Shown here: piece by piece, positions 35,341 through 45,480 of the stretch | Layout: the number at the start of each line of letters is the position of its first letter | How positions within the stretch are numbered: position 1 is the stretch's first letter | DNA from: Acetivibrio thermocellus ATCC 27405 | Lineage (GTDB): Bacteria; Bacillota; Clostridia; Acetivibrionales; Acetivibrionaceae | Direction of reading: 5' to 3' | DNA length: 64,000 nt | NCBI RefSeq assembly: GCF_000015865.1 | Contig: NC_009012.1 | Location: 1,827,081-1,891,080, forward strand | Notes under the pieces: generated by a model | Databases searched by the model: none | What the model was told of the DNA's origin: nothing | The model's input: the letters and a program-made list of their open reading frames with translations, nothing else | Made by a program: the position numbers and the translations under genes

Positions 35341-36254
35341 CGAACCACCTCCATAAACAAACTTTCCAAAGTCGGTTCCATCACTGCGAATTTCAACGGA
35401 ACAATACGCTTTTGCGATAGCACACCCAACAAAAAATGCCCGTCCATACCGCCATCTTTCATAAACACCTTTACCGTGCTTCCATCCCGTGACAGACTGA
35501 TTGACGGCTGCTTCAGCTCTTCCGTATTTTCGAAACAGGAAGCTGCTTCTTCATTCTCGAACTCAAGGATAAAACCATGGAGCCTATGGCGCTCCTTTAT
35601 TTCCGAAAGTGTACCGCAAAGCGCAAGCTTTCCGTCATGCAATACCGCAATACGGTCGCATATCCTTTCAACATCCGATAGAATATGGGTCGAAAATACG
35701 ATGGTCGTCTTCCCTTTTGCCGCAAGCAAAATATCGAGTATTTCCTTCCTGCCGATTGGATCAAGTGCTGATGTAGGCTCATCGCAGATTAGGAGCTTTG
35801 GCTCATTCAGCAAGGCCTGTGCAATGCCAAGGCGCTGCTTCATTCCTCTGGAAAACCCGCTAATTCTCTTTTTTTGGTCCTTCAGTCCGACAAGTTCCAG
35901 TAACTCCTCGCTCCTTGACTTAATTTGGGTCTTCGAAAGGCCGGCTATCTCACCGCACAGCTTCAAATATTCCATTGGATTCATGTATCCATAAAACTCC
36001 GGAACATCCGGAAGAAACCCTATGTGGCGGTTGGCTTTGGATTCGCCATACGTAACTTTTTCACCGCATACGGTTACAGAACCGCTGTCCGGCTTCAATA
36101 GCCCAAGAATAATTTTCATTGTTGTCGTTTTGCCGGCGCCGTTCTGCCCGACAAATCCGAATATGGAATGCTCGGGGACATCCATATCCAATCCCTTCAG
36201 CACCTCATGGTGCCCAAAGCTCTTATAAAGCTGTCTGATTTCCAGGACACCCAT
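35337..36254 (-). CDS. ABC transporter ATPase (CcmA/BcrA-like)
   Basis: The 305-residue ATPase has Walker A GQNGAGKTT, signature FSRGMKQRLGIAQAL, Walker B LLICDEPTSALDP and the H-loop FSTHILSDVERI. The C-terminal 80 residues form the extra domain of ABC-2 type exporter ATPases. It pairs with the permease (4-base overlap) and follows directly after the PLDc_N gene, whose stop abuts its start. Confidence 0.95.
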   Translation of the reverse strand: MGVLEIRQLYKSFGHHEVLKGLDMDVPEHSIFGFVGQNGAGKTTTMKIILGLLKPDSGSVTVCGEKVTYGESKANRHIGFLPDVPEFYGYMNPMEYLKLCGEIAGLSKTQIKSRSEELLELVGLKDQKKRISGFSRGMKQRLGIAQALLNEPKLLICDEPTSALDPIGRKEILDILLAAKGKTTIVFSTHILSDVERICDRIAVLHDGKLALCGTLSEIKERHRLHGFILEFENEEAASCFENTEELKQPSISLSRDGSTVKVFMKDGGMDGHFLLGVLSQKRIVPLKFAVMEPTLESLFMEVVR

Positions 36255-36461
36255 CTATTCCTCACCTCTACCGAAAGCAAAGTATAAGGCCGGACCGATA
36301 AACTGTATAAACAGGACGATCAAAACCCACATCACTTTATTTCCGAAACGGTAACGGGGATGGCGCAACACATGTACAAGTGCAGTAATAGCAAGTGCAT
36401 ACTGTGCGATGACCAACGGAATAAGAAACGGTAAATATTCTTTCAACATAGCCGAATCCAT
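36255..36461 (-). CDS. PLDc_N-domain small membrane protein
   Basis: The 68-residue protein has two membrane helices with the family signature LVIAQYALAITALVHVLRHP and WVLIVLFIQFIGPALYFAFGR. Such PLDc_N proteins are often found next to ABC exporters of the BcrA type. Its stop codon abuts the ATPase start, so the genes form one operon (PLDc_N, ATPase, permease). The role is unknown, perhaps in transporter immunity or assembly. Confidence 0.88.
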   Translation of the reverse strand: MDSAMLKEYLPFLIPLVIAQYALAITALVHVLRHPRYRFGNKVMWVLIVLFIQFIGPALYFAFGRGEE

Positions 36462-36501
36462 GCTTCATTCCTCCTTTAATAATGTTTTGGTTTTATTTCT
36501 T

Positions 36502-37635
36502 TCATGGTGCGTCTTGTTGATAACAGTTATTCTTCAGTTTTTCTGCAATTCTCCTAAACCGGATTTCATCAGCCAATATTGTAAACGCAGGATTATTGAT
36601 GACTCCGTCAGCCATGCTCTTGCGTATAATTTTTTCATCTCTTGGAAGAGCATTCCCCAAGTCCAGCTCTTCAATCCACTGATCTATCAGATTAAAATAT
36701 TCGTCTCCTTTTAGCTGCAATGGGTAAATATCACCGGTGACAAGTTCCGTGTATTTTTCAAGAATTTCCAGAGACTTTTCTTTACTCCCAAGCATCATGT
36801 ATCCCTGGGCAGCAATGATGTAGAGCTTCATGAGCAACGACGGATGAAGCTTTTTCAAGTCAAAAGCTTCAGCAATGTCATTTGCACGCTTCAGCGTTTT
36901 ATCAAACTGTTCGGGAGTGTCCGTACAAAGCAAAAGATAATCGGTTAATGCACTAAAGAGATTACACATATGCTGATATATAGCAGCTTGTAATGTCATT
37001 TTGGCTTCTTTCGATTTACCAATCATTTGATAGGCCGAAGCAAGAATCGTTTCACTGGAAATGATTTTTTTTCTTGTTCCCTCCAAAAGCTCAATTACTT
37101 CGTTCGGATTTCCCATCATCAACGCGCAGCATGCCTCCATACATAAGGAAAGTTGCACAAGCTCGGCATCATCACTTTCTGTTTTTACCCGAACAAACAG
37201 CTCTTTGGCTTCCGAAAGCACAGAAAGGGTTTTTTCCTTGTCTCCCGATTCCGTGCTGTTGTTTACAAGCAGCAATCCAATGTGGAATAACAGGTGAAAG
37301 CAGGAGAAATACTTTTTAGCAATTTCGCGGCAAGAATTCAATACTTCATCAAAAGGTTTGGAAGCAAAATCGGCAGATAATTTCACGTACAGTTTACGGA
37401 TATCCTCTTTACTCATTTGAGGTTCATAACCCATGAGCTCATCAATGCTTATATTAAAAAGTGTCGCAAGCTGCGGCAGAAAAGTAATGTCAGGATAACT
37501 CTGACCGGTTTCCCATTTAGAAACCGAAGCCTTCGACACGCCAATGTAATTTGCAATGTCTTCCTGCGTCAGTCCTTTCTCACGCCGCATTTTAACGATG
37601 GTTCTGGCTATATTGATTTCTTTCATCTTCATCAC
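36502..37635 (-). CDS. XRE-family regulator with TPR-like C-terminal part
   Basis: Residues 10-65 are a helix-turn-helix of XRE type (MRREKGLTQEDIANYIGVSK, ASVSKWETGQSYPD). Residues 80-370 are an alpha-helical, TPR-like part of the kind used to bind peptides or partners. The start is ATG 37632 or 37626 (gggtg upstream). It is the first gene before the exporter genes on the same strand, 40 bases away, and is likely their regulator. Confidence 0.88.
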   Translation of the reverse strand: MMKMKEINIARTIVKMRREKGLTQEDIANYIGVSKASVSKWETGQSYPDITFLPQLATLFNISIDELMGYEPQMSKEDIRKLYVKLSADFASKPFDEVLNSCREIAKKYFSCFHLLFHIGLLLVNNSTESGDKEKTLSVLSEAKELFVRVKTESDDAELVQLSLCMEACCALMMGNPNEVIELLEGTRKKIISSETILASAYQMIGKSKEAKMTLQAAIYQHMCNLFSALTDYLLLCTDTPEQFDKTLKRANDIAEAFDLKKLHPSLLMKLYIIAAQGYMMLGSKEKSLEILEKYTELVTGDIYPLQLKGDEYFNLIDQWIEELDLGNALPRDEKIIRKSMADGVINNPAFTILADEIRFRRIAEKLKNNCYQQDAP

Positions 37636-37751
37636 CCACTTTTATTATATCCTCTGAACAAATCATACCTCAATGGATTTATGGTTAATATAAGGTGATA
37701 AAATCAACTATAGGGAAACTTTTTTATGAACAAACCTTTCAGTATTAATAT

Positions 37752-37798
37752 AAAAAAAGCCACCCCAAAAATCTTACAAATTTTTGAGGTGGTTTTCT
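37752..37798. terminator. Bidirectional terminator between glnN and the XRE gene
   Basis: CCACCCCAAAAAT and ATTTTTGAGGTGG are 13-bp arms with one mismatch, around a short loop, and both strands have T runs. It ends glnN transcription on the minus strand. Confidence 0.88.
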
Positions 37799-37847
37799 CT
37801 ATATTGTGTGCGGAACAAGGTACCTGTTCCTTTGCCTCAAGTTCTTA

Positions 37848-39953
37848 TCAGATGACACTAAACAGGAGATCGCCATAGGTGGGTATCGGCCACAAGCTTG
37901 CATCCACCATGGTTTCAAGCTTGTCGGCAAAGGCGCGCAATTCGTTCATCAGCGGGATGATGACATCCTTATAAGCGCGGGCATGCTCCAGCGAATCTCC
38001 TTCATGCGCATCGACCTCTTCAAGCTTCGCACTCAGTTTGTCGATGGCGGCTTTCAGGCCTGATGTCAGTGATACAAGTTCATCAAGCTCTTCCTTGGCA
38101 AAGGAGGAATCGGCACCTGCCGCTTTGAGGGAAGCAACGGTATCAGCAACTTTTCCGACATAGGCCAGTGATGCGGGGAGGATCTGCCTGCTTGCCATTT
38201 CAATCATGGTCAGGGCCTCTATACGGATTGTCTTGACATAGTTCTCCAGGCAGATTTCATAACGTGAAAGCACTTCTGCGCGGTTCAAAACTCCATGCTT
38301 TTCAAGTACCTTTATGTTCTTTTCAGCGAGAAGTACCGGAATGGCATCGACAGTGGTCTTCAAATTCGGCAGACCTCTTCTCTCGGCTTCAGCAACCCAT
38401 TCCTCGGAATAGTTATTGCCATTGAAAATAATACGTTTATGGTTCTTAATGATTTCCTTCACTACAGCATTCACTTCTGCTTTGAAATCCTGAGCCTTTT
38501 CGAGGCGATCGGCAATCTGGCTCAGAGTTTCAGCCACAATGGTATTGATAATAAAGTTCGGTGTGGCGATGGACTGTGAGGAACCCACGGACCTGAACTC
38601 AAACTTATTGCCCGTAAATGCAAAGGGAGAGGTTCTGTTTCTGTCGGTGTTATCCTTCGGAAGAACTGGGAGTGTGGATACACCGATTTCCAGGGTTCTG
38701 CTGGTTCCGTTGTTCTTGACTACGCCGGTCTCTATTTCCTCAATAACATTGGTCAGCTCATCGCCAAGGAAAATGGACATGATTGCCGGAGGTGCCTCGT
38801 TGGCTCCAAGTCTGTGGTCATTTCCGGCTGTGGCAACAGAGAAGCGCAACAGATCCGCATAATCATCAACAGCCTTGATGACAGCCACCAGGAAAATGAG
38901 GAACTGGGCATTTTCCGACGGCGTTGTTCCGGGATCGAGCAAGTTCCTGCCATCGTCGGTTGAGATGGACCAGTTATTGTGCTTACCGGAACCATTGACG
39001 CCTGCAAACGGCTTCTCATGCAAGAGGCATGCAAGCCCGTGCCTGTCAGCCACCTTTTTCATGATTTCCATGGTCAGTTGGTTATGGTCGGTTGCAATAT
39101 TGGTCGTGGCAAACACCGGAGCCAGCTCGTGCTGCGCGGGCGCAACCTCGTTGTGTTTGGTTTTGGCGGAAACTCCAAGCTTCCAGAGCTCGGCATCCAG
39201 ATCATGCATGAAGCGGGAGATTTTCTCCTTGATAATTCCAAAATAGTGATCCTCAAGCTCCTGTCCCTTGGGCGGCTTTGCACCAAACAGGGTCCTTCCG
39301 GTGTAGATCAGGTCCTTACGTTGCATGAACTTTTCCTTGTCCACAAGGAAGTATTCCTGCTCGGGTCCCAAGGTTGTTACAACCCGCTTTGTGGTAGTAT
39401 CGCCAAAGAGCCTCAGAATACGAAGCGCTTGCTTGGATAGAGCCTCCATTGAACGCAAGAGCGGTGTTTTCAGGTCCAGGGCTTCGCCCGTATAGGAGCA
39501 GAAAGCTGTGGGAATATACAGCGTTTTATCCTTAACAAATGCAGGCGAGGTACAATCCCATGCGGTGTAGCCTCTGGCCTCGAAGGTTGCACGAAGCCCG
39601 CCGGATGGGAAGGACGAAGCATCAGGCTCACCCTTGATAAGCTCCTTGCCGGAGAATTCCATGATGGCCTTGCCGTCCCCTGTTGGCGACAGGAAGGAAT
39701 CATGCTTTTCGGCAGTAACGCCGGTCAACGGTTGGAACCAGTGGGTAAAATGGGTTGCACCCATTTCAACCGCCCAATCCTTCATCACACAGGCCACAAC
39801 CTCAGCTATATCCGGATCAAGCGGAAGACCTTCCTTGATTGTTTTCTTCAGTTTCTTATAAACAGGTTTTGGCAGACGCTCCTGCATTACAGCATCACTA
39901 AACACAGCTGACCCAAACATACCGCAGTTGATCTCATCAATACATTTTCCCAT
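37848..39953 (-). CDS. glnN: Type III glutamine synthetase
   Basis: The 701-residue enzyme has the type III length (about 700) instead of 440-470. It shows the catalytic core [51 protein letters not shown] and [28 protein letters not shown] motifs. It makes glutamine from glutamate, ammonia and ATP, the main ammonium assimilation step. It stands alone and is preceded by an attenuator-like terminator (40049-40083). ATG 39953 has aaaggag upstream. Confidence 0.97.
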   Translation of the reverse strand: MGKCIDEINCGMFGSAVFSDAVMQERLPKPVYKKLKKTIKEGLPLDPDIAEVVACVMKDWAVEMGATHFTHWFQPLTGVTAEKHDSFLSPTGDGKAIMEFSGKELIKGEPDASSFPSGGLRATFEARGYTAWDCTSPAFVKDKTLYIPTAFCSYTGEALDLKTPLLRSMEALSKQALRILRLFGDTTTKRVVTTLGPEQEYFLVDKEKFMQRKDLIYTGRTLFGAKPPKGQELEDHYFGIIKEKISRFMHDLDAELWKLGVSAKTKHNEVAPAQHELAPVFATTNIATDHNQLTMEIMKKVADRHGLACLLHEKPFAGVNGSGKHNNWSISTDDGRNLLDPGTTPSENAQFLIFLVAVIKAVDDYADLLRFSVATAGNDHRLGANEAPPAIMSIFLGDELTNVIEEIETGVVKNNGTSRTLEIGVSTLPVLPKDNTDRNRTSPFAFTGNKFEFRSVGSSQSIATPNFIINTIVAETLSQIADRLEKAQDFKAEVNAVVKEIIKNHKRIIFNGNNYSEEWVAEAERRGLPNLKTTVDAIPVLLAEKNIKVLEKHGVLNRAEVLSRYEICLENYVKTIRIEALTMIEMASRQILPASLAYVGKVADTVASLKAAGADSSFAKEELDELVSLTSGLKAAIDKLSAKLEEVDAHEGDSLEHARAYKDVIIPLMNELRAFADKLETMVDASLWPIPTYGDLLFSVI

Positions 39954-40260
39954 AATCTATTCTCCTTTCAAAATTATTAAAGCCTAAACTATCCAGCAGT
40001 TTTTAATAATATCCGGTTCATCACCGGTTATATCCCAATACGAATACGCAAAAAAGGCGTTCCACAGTCAATGTGAAACGCCTTTGTTTCTGTTAAACGC
40101 TATTAAATTTTATATGCAATACATCATCTTTTTGATAATGTCACTAAAAACGGCCTCTGTTACATCCGAACCAATTTTACTGTCCTAACCTATCTAACAA
40201 CTCCGGTTATATTTATTTTAACAAACTCCACATCATTTTGCAAGATGTAAAATTAAAAAT
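39954..40260 (-). promoter_or_regulatory. Leader region of glnN with promoter
   Basis: On the minus strand TTGCAA, 17 bases, TAAAAT (about 40219-40247) makes a good promoter, overlapping an inverted repeat ACATC-N9-GATGT. The 5' leader of about 250 bases has a terminator at 40049-40083 and a small hairpin ACCGGT-gatg-AACCGG after it. Antitermination control by nitrogen status is likely, as known for clostridial type III enzymes. Confidence 0.5.
40049..40083 (-). terminator. Attenuator-like terminator in the glnN leader
   Basis: GGCGTTCCACA and TGTGAAACGCC are arms with one mismatch (minus strand), followed by TTTTTT. It lies about 95 bases before the glnN start and so within its leader. Confidence 0.8.
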
Positions 40261-40463
40261 TTCATTTTTAAATTAAATTCAATAACATCGCAGCTTTATA
40301 TTTCCCAATCCGGGGCTTTTGCTCTTTTTATCCAGCAGGCCGAAGCATTGCTTATTCAGGCTTTATACTAATGCTTCTTTCTTATTATTGGATCGAATGT
40401 ATCTTCTTATCCTTATCACCCTCACCACCTTCTTTGACGCCGTCATCATGCACATCCTGCATT
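40261..40463. other. Region between gatB and glnN
   Basis: Just after gatB a short frame on the minus strand (MQDVHDDGVKEGGEGDKDKK, then IHSIQ, stop) is open for 25 codons but has no clear RBS. Nothing else is seen. Confidence 0.3.
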
Positions 40464-41879
40464 TTATTGTCCAATCAATTTTCGCAACAAAACTTCAACC
40501 TTGCGGATATCTGCCTTCCCGCCGGTTTTTTTCATAATGTATCCGAACATCACATTGATGGCTTTGTCCTTACCGCTTCTGACATCGGCCACCGCCTTGG
40601 GATTGGCATCGATGGCTTCCTTACATAAGCTTTCAAGCTCCTCATCGGAAATACCCGCAAGATCTTCCGGCTTAATAAACTCCTCCACCGGTTTGCCGCT
40701 CTCCAGCATTTTTTGCAAAGTGCTCTGGGCAACTCCGATGTTAATTTTCTTCTCATCGGCAAGCTTTACAAGCGCGGCAAACTGGGCAGAGGAAATCCTG
40801 ATGTCAAATAATTCCTTTTCCTCCTCGGTGTCCATATTGGAAAAGATGGTACCGACAATCAGGTTGGCCGCATTTTTAACGCTTGCACCCTCCGCCAGCG
40901 CGCCTTCGAAAAATTCAGCCACCTTTCTATACCTGAAAATCTGTCTGGCTGTTGCCTCAGGAAGACCCAGGACATTCACGTACCGCTTGAGCTTGTCAAA
41001 GGGCAGCTCAGGCAAGGACGCCCGAATTTCTTCCACCTTCTCATCATTGATACTGAACCTCAGAATATCGGGATCAGGGAAATAGCGGTAATCATCGGAG
41101 TTTTCCTTGTCACGCATAGGACTGACGCTATTGGTTGCCTCGTCGTAACGCATAGTCTGCTGAACAACGGTTCCACCGGCATCCAGAATATCGGCCTGCC
41201 TTTCCGCCTCGGCCATGACGGCCTTTTGAATGAAACTCAGGGAGTTGATATTCTTGATTTCGGTTCTTACGCCGAAACGGGAATCACCGGGCTTTCGCAG
41301 TGAAAGATTGACATCGCAGCGCATGGAACCTTCCTGCATCTTGCAGTCCGATATGCCGATATAGCGCATGATAAGTTGCAGCTTTTCGGCATACTCCCTT
41401 GCCTCTTCGGCGGAAGAAATATCAGGCTCGGAAACTATTTCAATCAGCGGAACACCGCTGCGGTTATAGTCAATATAGGTATACCCGTTCTCATGGACGA
41501 GCTTTCCGGCATCTTCCTCGATATGAATGCGGGTAATGCCGATACGCTTGCCGCTGTCCAGTTCGATATAGCCCTTTTCACAGAGGGGCTCATCATATTG
41601 CGAAATCTGGTAGGCTTTCGGCAAATCGGGATATACATAATTCTTTCGGTCCATATGGGACTTGGTATTGATTTTGCAGTTCAGCGCCAAGCCGGCTTTA
41701 ATGGCATATTCCACCACTTTTTGGTTGAGAATGGGAAGGGATCCCGGCTGACCCGTGCAAACAGGGCAGCAATGGGTGTTGGGCTCTCCCCCGAATTCGG
41801 TGGTGCAGCCGCAAAAAATCTTGGTTTTGGTTGCCAGTTCAATATGGGTTTCAATTCCGCAGACAATTTCATAATTCAT
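40464..41879 (-). CDS. gatB: Asp/Glu-tRNA amidotransferase subunit B
   Basis: The 471-residue GatB holds the kinase domain (NYEIVCGIETHIELATKTKI; DLPKAYQISQYDEPL; GITRIHIEEDAGKL; DYNRSGVPLIEIVSEPD) and the C-terminal GatB/Yqey tail. It phosphorylates the side chain of Glu or Asp on the mischarged tRNA and receives ammonia from GatA. It overlaps gatA by four bases. Confidence 0.98.
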   Translation of the reverse strand: MNYEIVCGIETHIELATKTKIFCGCTTEFGGEPNTHCCPVCTGQPGSLPILNQKVVEYAIKAGLALNCKINTKSHMDRKNYVYPDLPKAYQISQYDEPLCEKGYIELDSGKRIGITRIHIEEDAGKLVHENGYTYIDYNRSGVPLIEIVSEPDISSAEEAREYAEKLQLIMRYIGISDCKMQEGSMRCDVNLSLRKPGDSRFGVRTEIKNINSLSFIQKAVMAEAERQADILDAGGTVVQQTMRYDEATNSVSPMRDKENSDDYRYFPDPDILRFSINDEKVEEIRASLPELPFDKLKRYVNVLGLPEATARQIFRYRKVAEFFEGALAEGASVKNAANLIVGTIFSNMDTEEEKELFDIRISSAQFAALVKLADEKKINIGVAQSTLQKMLESGKPVEEFIKPEDLAGISDEELESLCKEAIDANPKAVADVRSGKDKAINVMFGYIMKKTGGKADIRKVEVLLRKLIGQ

Positions 41880-43336
41880 ATCCTGGCACCTCCTTCGTAT
41901 ACGCCAATCACTTCTCCGGCGCTTTGTTCATAAAAATGAGCCGCTTGAAGAACCGTTGCCTCATCAAATTTCTTACCGATGATCTGCATGCCGACAGGAA
42001 GCCCGTTGGAATCCTCCCCACAGGGAACCGAGATGGCCGGAACGCCTGCGATATTGACGGGTACAGTGCAGATATCCGACAAGTACATCTCAACCGGGCC
42101 TGCACCCTTGTAGTTCAGCGGAAATGCTGTATTGGGTGCAGTAGGAGCAACGAGCACGTCACATTTTTCAAATACGGCATCAAATTCCCGGTTTATCTCT
42201 TCACGAATCAGGCAGGCTTTCTTGTAGTAAGCATCATAATAACCGCTGGACAGCACATAGGTTCCCAGCATGATGCGGCGTTTAACCTCGTCGCCAAAGC
42301 CTTCGCTCCTTGTTTTGACAATCATGTCCTCAATACTGGTGTATGAGGATGTGCGATAACCATAACGGATACCGTCATATCGTCCCAGGTTGGAGGATGC
42401 TTCGGCACAGGCGATAATGTAATATACAGGAAGCGCAAGCTTTAAGGCCGGAAGCCTGATATTTTCTATCACAGCACCGTTTCTTTCAAACAGCTTTATG
42501 GCTTCCTCAATCTTTGATTTAATCTCCGGATTGATACCGTCAAAGAATTCCTCGGCCACACCAATGCGCATTCCCTTGACATCCCGGTCCAGACATTCAG
42601 CCAGAGAGGAACCATAATCATAATCCACACTGGTCTGATCGCGCCTGTCGCCGCCTTTTATAGCATCGAAAACGATGGCGGCATCTTTCACGCTGTTTGT
42701 CATAGGTCCAATCTGGTCCAGAGAGCTGCCGTAAGCGATGAGCCCATAACGGGATACCGCACCATAAGTGGGTTTAAGTCCCACCACTCCGCAAAAGGAG
42801 GCCGGCTGACGAATGGAACCGCCCGTATCCGAGCCCAGGCTGTATACCGCAAGATTGGCGCAAACTGCCGCAGCCGAACCGCCCGAAGAACCGCCGGTAA
42901 CATAATTCGTGTTTCTGGGGTTCAGCGGCGCCCCATAGCAGCTGGTTTCCGAAGTGCTTCCCATGGCAAACTCATCCATATTGGTCTTGCCCAGAAGCAC
43001 TGCACCATGGGCTTTCAGCTTCTCCCAAACGGTAGCGTCATAGTACGGTTTAAAGCCTTTCAGGATTTTGGAGCAGCATGTAGTGCTAAGTCCGTCAGTG
43101 CAAATATTGTCCTTCAGGGCCATGGGGATACCGCAGAGCAGCGGCGCACCGCCCTCTTTAAGCCTTTGATCGGCCTTTTCCGCAGCCTTCATGGCGGTAT
43201 CAAAGGTCAAATGCACATAGGCATTGATGGTTGGATTCAGTTTTTCAATTGCACCGATATATGCTTTTGTCAGCTCCACCGCGGAAATTTCGCGGCTTTG
43301 AAGCCTTTTTGCCAGTTCAGATATTCCCGTTCTCAT
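41876..43336 (-). CDS. gatA: Asp/Glu-tRNA amidotransferase subunit A
   Basis: The 486-residue amidase signature enzyme has the Ser-cisSer-Lys triad: Lys in GIPMALKDNI, the Gly/Ser-rich core GGSSGGSAAAV and the catalytic Ser in SDTGGSIRQPAS. It makes ammonia from Gln. Its ends overlap gatB and gatC by four bases each. Confidence 0.98.
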   Translation of the reverse strand: MRTGISELAKRLQSREISAVELTKAYIGAIEKLNPTINAYVHLTFDTAMKAAEKADQRLKEGGAPLLCGIPMALKDNICTDGLSTTCCSKILKGFKPYYDATVWEKLKAHGAVLLGKTNMDEFAMGSTSETSCYGAPLNPRNTNYVTGGSSGGSAAAVCANLAVYSLGSDTGGSIRQPASFCGVVGLKPTYGAVSRYGLIAYGSSLDQIGPMTNSVKDAAIVFDAIKGGDRRDQTSVDYDYGSSLAECLDRDVKGMRIGVAEEFFDGINPEIKSKIEEAIKLFERNGAVIENIRLPALKLALPVYYIIACAEASSNLGRYDGIRYGYRTSSYTSIEDMIVKTRSEGFGDEVKRRIMLGTYVLSSGYYDAYYKKACLIREEINREFDAVFEKCDVLVAPTAPNTAFPLNYKGAGPVEMYLSDICTVPVNIAGVPAISVPCGEDSNGLPVGMQIIGKKFDEATVLQAAHFYEQSAGEVIGVYEGGARI

Positions 43337-43635
43337 TTTTTACTCCTTTCCAAGCCGAAAAATCCGTTATACCCTTCCACATTGGAAAGGATTTTTTCAT
43401 TGGGAAGGGACGGCACCACTTCATCAGGGCGCAGGTCATCAAAAGAGACCATCCTGGCACCCACGCTTCTTATCTGTTCGGTCCCGCCTTCGATGGATTG
43501 GTTGATGGTATCTGCAAATGCTATAATCTCATCAAATTCAGCCGTAAATCGCTCAAGCTCCTCATCCGAGAAGCTCAGCTTTGCAAGTTTTGCAAGCTTT
43601 TCTACCTCAGTTTTCGAAATTTTCATAATCCTCAC
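43333..43635 (-). CDS. gatC: Asp/Glu-tRNA amidotransferase subunit C
   Basis: The 100-residue subunit has the family start KISKTEVEKLAKLAKLSFS and middle LRPDEVVPSLP. It holds GatA and GatB together. It follows aspS by 53 bases. Confidence 0.96.
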   Translation of the reverse strand: MRIMKISKTEVEKLAKLAKLSFSDEELERFTAEFDEIIAFADTINQSIEGGTEQIRSVGARMVSFDDLRPDEVVPSLPNEKILSNVEGYNGFFGLERSKK

Positions 43636-43688
43636 TCCATTTCTGACAGCAGCCTGCCGTCAAGTTCGTCCGGATAATTCAAACACGC

Positions 43689-45434
43689 TTAATTCCTGAT
43701 TTTAATATGCACTTCACGCAGTTGCTGTTCGGTAACTTCGCCGGGTGCGCCGCACAACAGATCCTGTGCGTTGCTGTTCATGGGGAAAGCCACAACCTCG
43801 CGGATGTTTTCCTCATTCCTAAGAAGCATAATCATCCGTTCAATCCCCGGAGCCATGCCAGCGTGAGGCGGCGCTCCGTACTGAAATGCATTATAGAGCG
43901 CTCCGAACTTCTTTTTCAAAGTCTCCTCATCGTAACCCGCAATCTCAAAGGCCTTTACCATGATATCCAGGTCATGGTTCCGGACAGCACCCGAGGAAAG
44001 TTCAACACCGTTGCAGACAATATCATACTGGTAAGCCAGAATATCCAGAGGACCCTTGGTATTAAGCGCCTCCAGCCCACCCTGCGGCATGGAGAAGGGG
44101 TTATGGGTAAATTCAATTTTACCGGTCTCTTCATCCATTTCATACATTGGAAAATCATTGACATAACAGAAGCGGTAAGCATTCTTCTCGCAGATGTCAA
44201 GGCGCTTGCCCAGCTCATTGCGGATTAGTCCTGCGTATTTGCAGGCAAGCTTTTCCTTGTCGGCAATGAAGAATATGACATCGCCGGGAATAAGGCCGGA
44301 AATTTGGGCCAGCTCCCCTTTTAGTTCCTGGGGGATGTATTTGTCGATGGGGCCTTTATAGGTCATATCCTCCTGAACCTCAAGGTAGCCAAGCCCGCCC
44401 ATGCCGATGGACAGTGCATATTCCAGCAGTTTTTCATGGAAGCCCTTGGACATATCGGCATGAACCTTGATGGCTCTGACCGTCTTGTTGTGGAATGGCT
44501 TGAAGGCGCATCTCTGGAAGAAATCGGTCACATCGATGATGCGCAGGGGGTTTCTAAGGTCCGGCTTGTCGGTGCCGAATTCCAGCATGGCCTGCTTGTA
44601 GCTGAAAACTGGGAACGGCGCCTCGGTGATTTCATACCCTTCGGGTGCGAACTTTTTAAAGGTTGCCGTCAGCACCTCCTCACCCACGCGGAAAACGTCT
44701 TCCTGGGTGGCAAAGCTCATTTCAAAGTCGAGCTGATAAAACTCGCCCGGAGAACGATCGGCCCGCGCATCCTCGTCACGGAAGCATGGGGCGATCTGAA
44801 AATACTTGTCAAAGCCCGAGACCATCAAAAGCTGCTTATATATCTGTGGGGCCTGCGGCAGTGCATAGAATTTTCCTTTATGTTTTCTGGATGGAACAAT
44901 ATAATCCCGTGCTCCTTCGGGAGAGGATGCCGACAAAATCGGCGTCTGGATTTCGACAAAGCCCATCTCGGTCATCTTCTGCCTTAAAAAGCTGATGACC
45001 TGGGATCTGAACAGGATATTATCCTTTACCTTCCGGTTTCTCAGATCAAGGTAGCGGTACTTTAGGCGCACTTCCTCACGAATTTCCTTGGAAGTGGCAA
45101 CTTCAAAGGGCAGATCCCTGTAGACCCGGCCCAAAACCGTCACTTTTTGCGCCACAAGCTCAATGGTACCTGTGGGAATCTTGGGGTTGTAGGTTTCTTC
45201 ATCCCGTTTTTCAATCACACCTTCAATGGATAAGCACTCTTCTTTTCTGATACCTTTTGGAAACTCGATATTTCTGAATACCACCTGCATGACACCATAC
45301 ATGTCCCTAAGGTCAATAAAGGACACGCCGCCGTGGTCCCGGATGTTCTCCACCCAACCGGCAATTTTAAGGACGCTGCCAATATCTTCTTCAGTGATTT
45401 GATTCATTGTCTTGGTACGATAAATCTCCGCCAT
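43689..45434 (-). CDS. aspS: Aspartyl-tRNA synthetase (likely non-discriminating)
   Basis: The 581-residue class II enzyme starts at ATG 45434 (MAEIYRTKTMNQ, RBS gagggag). A longer frame to 45638 would run into the T-box leader. It has the anticodon OB-fold, then QAPQIYKQLLMVSGFDKYFQ (motif 2: FRDEDARADR) and the bacterial insertion, then motif 3 (GMAPGIERM). Being co-transcribed with gatCAB, it likely charges both tRNA-Asp and tRNA-Asn; the Asp-tRNA-Asn is then amidated. Confidence 0.96.
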   Translation of the reverse strand: MAEIYRTKTMNQITEEDIGSVLKIAGWVENIRDHGGVSFIDLRDMYGVMQVVFRNIEFPKGIRKEECLSIEGVIEKRDEETYNPKIPTGTIELVAQKVTVLGRVYRDLPFEVATSKEIREEVRLKYRYLDLRNRKVKDNILFRSQVISFLRQKMTEMGFVEIQTPILSASSPEGARDYIVPSRKHKGKFYALPQAPQIYKQLLMVSGFDKYFQIAPCFRDEDARADRSPGEFYQLDFEMSFATQEDVFRVGEEVLTATFKKFAPEGYEITEAPFPVFSYKQAMLEFGTDKPDLRNPLRIIDVTDFFQRCAFKPFHNKTVRAIKVHADMSKGFHEKLLEYALSIGMGGLGYLEVQEDMTYKGPIDKYIPQELKGELAQISGLIPGDVIFFIADKEKLACKYAGLIRNELGKRLDICEKNAYRFCYVNDFPMYEMDEETGKIEFTHNPFSMPQGGLEALNTKGPLDILAYQYDIVCNGVELSSGAVRNHDLDIMVKAFEIAGYDEETLKKKFGALYNAFQYGAPPHAGMAPGIERMIMLLRNEENIREVVAFPMNSNAQDLLCGAPGEVTEQQLREVHIKIRN

Positions 45435-45480
45435 AAAATCTCCCTCCTCATCTTTACTCAAATTTATTTTGTCGGGAGAA

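Noticed and set aside
38875..39440. Long plus-strand ORFs inside glnN, and similar ones inside gatA, gatB and aspS
   Set aside because: They are mirror frames of strongly conserved genes and lack RBS and domains.
39954..40260. ANTAR twin-hairpin target in the glnN leader
   Set aside because: The hexaloop pattern (A at 1, G at 4) was not seen twice before the terminator; only the terminator is reported.
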